Shown here: positions 5,582 to 6,209 of the stretch, piece after piece
Layout of the letters: the number at the start of each line of letters is the position of its first letter
How positions within the stretch are numbered: the first letter of the stretch is position 1
Source: Muribaculaceae bacterium
GTDB lineage: Bacteria; Bacteroidota; Bacteroidia; Bacteroidales; Muribaculaceae
NCBI GenBank assembly: GCA_029060585.1
Contig: JAIDTS010000455.1
Location: forward strand, 1 to 6,209
Direction of reading: 5' to 3'
DNA: 6,209 bases
The notes under the pieces: model-generated
Told to the model about the DNA's origin: nothing
The model's database searches: none
The model's input: the letters and a program-made list of their open reading frames with translations, nothing else
Made by a program: the position numbers and the translations under genes

Positions 5582-5611
5582 CATTTTGAAATATGAAACT
5601 GTAAGCGCATT

Positions 5612-6088
5612 ATGAGATTGAAAGAAACACCTTCCAGAAAGCCATCCGGAACGAAACGGAGTCTTTTTAAGATTGTTATCGTTGTCGGCATAGCCATCAT
5701 TCTATTTTCCTTAGCCCTCGTCTTGATGATGCGTGGATGTGATGGCAACGAGTCTGAACCATATTCTGAAGAAATTATTGCCATTCCATACGTCGTCGAT
5801 TCAATCGAAGATATATCAATGGATTCTTCACTTGATTATCAACATTCTATTGATTTGGAGAGCGAAAGTCAATTAAAAGATGGTCAGGACAAAACTTATT
5901 CAGGAGAAGCAGATAACGGATCGCAGAGTTCTACATCAAAGAAGAAACCTATAGATCCAAGATTTCAGAATCCTGATGGCACATATAAGCAACCATGGGA
6001 ATATGCAAAATATTTTGACGACGATGAAAGCGATGATTACGAAGAGGGGTATGAAGAGGGCTACGAAGATGCGCTGGATGAACTTTGA
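5612..6088 (+). CDS. Acidic single-pass membrane protein of unknown function
   Basis: The 158-residue protein starts with a short basic tail (MRLKETPSRKPSGTKR), followed by a hydrophobic segment at about residues 18-40. This predicts a single membrane anchor with the tail in the cytoplasm and the rest outside the inner membrane. A cysteine follows (C43 in MMRGCDG), but the arginine before it and its distance from the start argue against a lipoprotein signal. Residues 44-110 are acidic, Ser-rich and probably disordered. PIDPRFQNPDGTYKQPWEYA (113-132) is the most folded-looking part. The end is very acidic, with three tandem units YEEG-YEEG-YEDA at 143-154. I do not recognise the family. The start is fixed by an in-frame stop just upstream and by the promoter 30 bp away; no Shine-Dalgarno sequence is present. 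It is divergent from the restriction operon and separated from it by a long gap, so a functional link is not implied. Confidence 0.8.
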   Translation: MRLKETPSRKPSGTKRSLFKIVIVVGIAIILFSLALVLMMRGCDGNESEPYSEEIIAIPYVVDSIEDISMDSSLDYQHSIDLESESQLKDGQDKTYSGEADNGSQSSTSKKKPIDPRFQNPDGTYKQPWEYAKYFDDDESDDYEEGYEEGYEDALDEL

Positions 6089-6182
6089 AGTTTTACCGGA
6101 CTGAAGTATTGAGGGTTTCAATCTCGTATTGTAGGCCTCGATCTTCCTTCTTTTCATTGAAGTTGGCTCCTATTAGATAGAC

Positions 6183-6209
6183 GATGGAATTTTTTGGGAA
6201 TTTCAGGGG
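6183..6209 (+). repeat. 27-bp direct repeat, right copy, at the window edge
   Basis: This copy starts GATGGAA and ends GGGAATTTCAGGGG at the last base of the window, so it may continue. With 5468-5494 it brackets the 5612-6088 gene and its promoter. The left copy sits about 80 bp upstream of a -33 box, so a second promoter and gene of the same kind may follow beyond the window. Confidence 0.7.

Noticed and set aside
5936..6157. Minus-strand frame with hydrophobic residues
   Set aside because: It is antisense to the acidic repeat region of the 5612-6088 gene; its hydrophobicity results from complementing Asp/Glu/Tyr codons.
1..6209. CRISPR array or tRNA gene
   Set aside because: No regularly spaced direct repeats of suitable length and no cloverleaf-like sequence were seen.

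Overview
The window looks like chromosomal DNA from a gut-type Bacteroidales bacterium (phylum Bacteroidota; a Muribaculaceae-like source is a guess). The basis is promoter style and composition: exact TAnnTTTG -7 boxes, one of them with a TTTG -33 box 19 bp upstream, mostly absent Shine-Dalgarno sequences, moderate GC, and heptamer-type tandem repeats between genes. No taxonomic marker gene is present, so this is inference.

The core is a leftward (minus-strand) type III restriction-modification operon. mod (4776 down to 2911) encodes a beta-class N6-adenine DNA methyltransferase with a DPPYNTG motif and a later FFAGSGTT motif. It overlaps res (2914 down to 527) by the four bases ATGA. res encodes a superfamily 2 helicase fused to a C-terminal PD-(D/E)xK-type nuclease. 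A small unknown gene (492 down to 304) follows and is probably co-transcribed. A long hairpin at 49-91 may end the transcript. Positions 1-303 otherwise hold three short tandem-repeat arrays.

Upstream of mod lies the least ordinary part, 4844-5169. It has no protein-coding gene but is highly structured. Read leftward it has a Bacteroidota -7 box, a hairpin exactly where the transcript should begin, further hairpins, and a GC-rich stem abutting seven T residues. This is the architecture of a discrete RNA of about 310 nt ending about 67 nt before mod. Inside it are two diverged copies of one hairpin unit of roughly 80-100 bp facing each other. Three blocks totalling 26 bases are identical between the copies, while several surrounding helices differ in sequence but still pair. 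I cannot assign it to a known RNA family. It could be a new structured RNA, a switchable leader/attenuator for the restriction operon, or a paired DNA-hairpin element.

The right part (5170-6209) holds a largely empty purine-rich intergenic region, then a well-formed promoter and one rightward gene (5612-6088). That gene encodes an acidic single-pass membrane protein of unknown function. It is flanked by near-identical 27-bp direct repeats, the second running to the end of the window.
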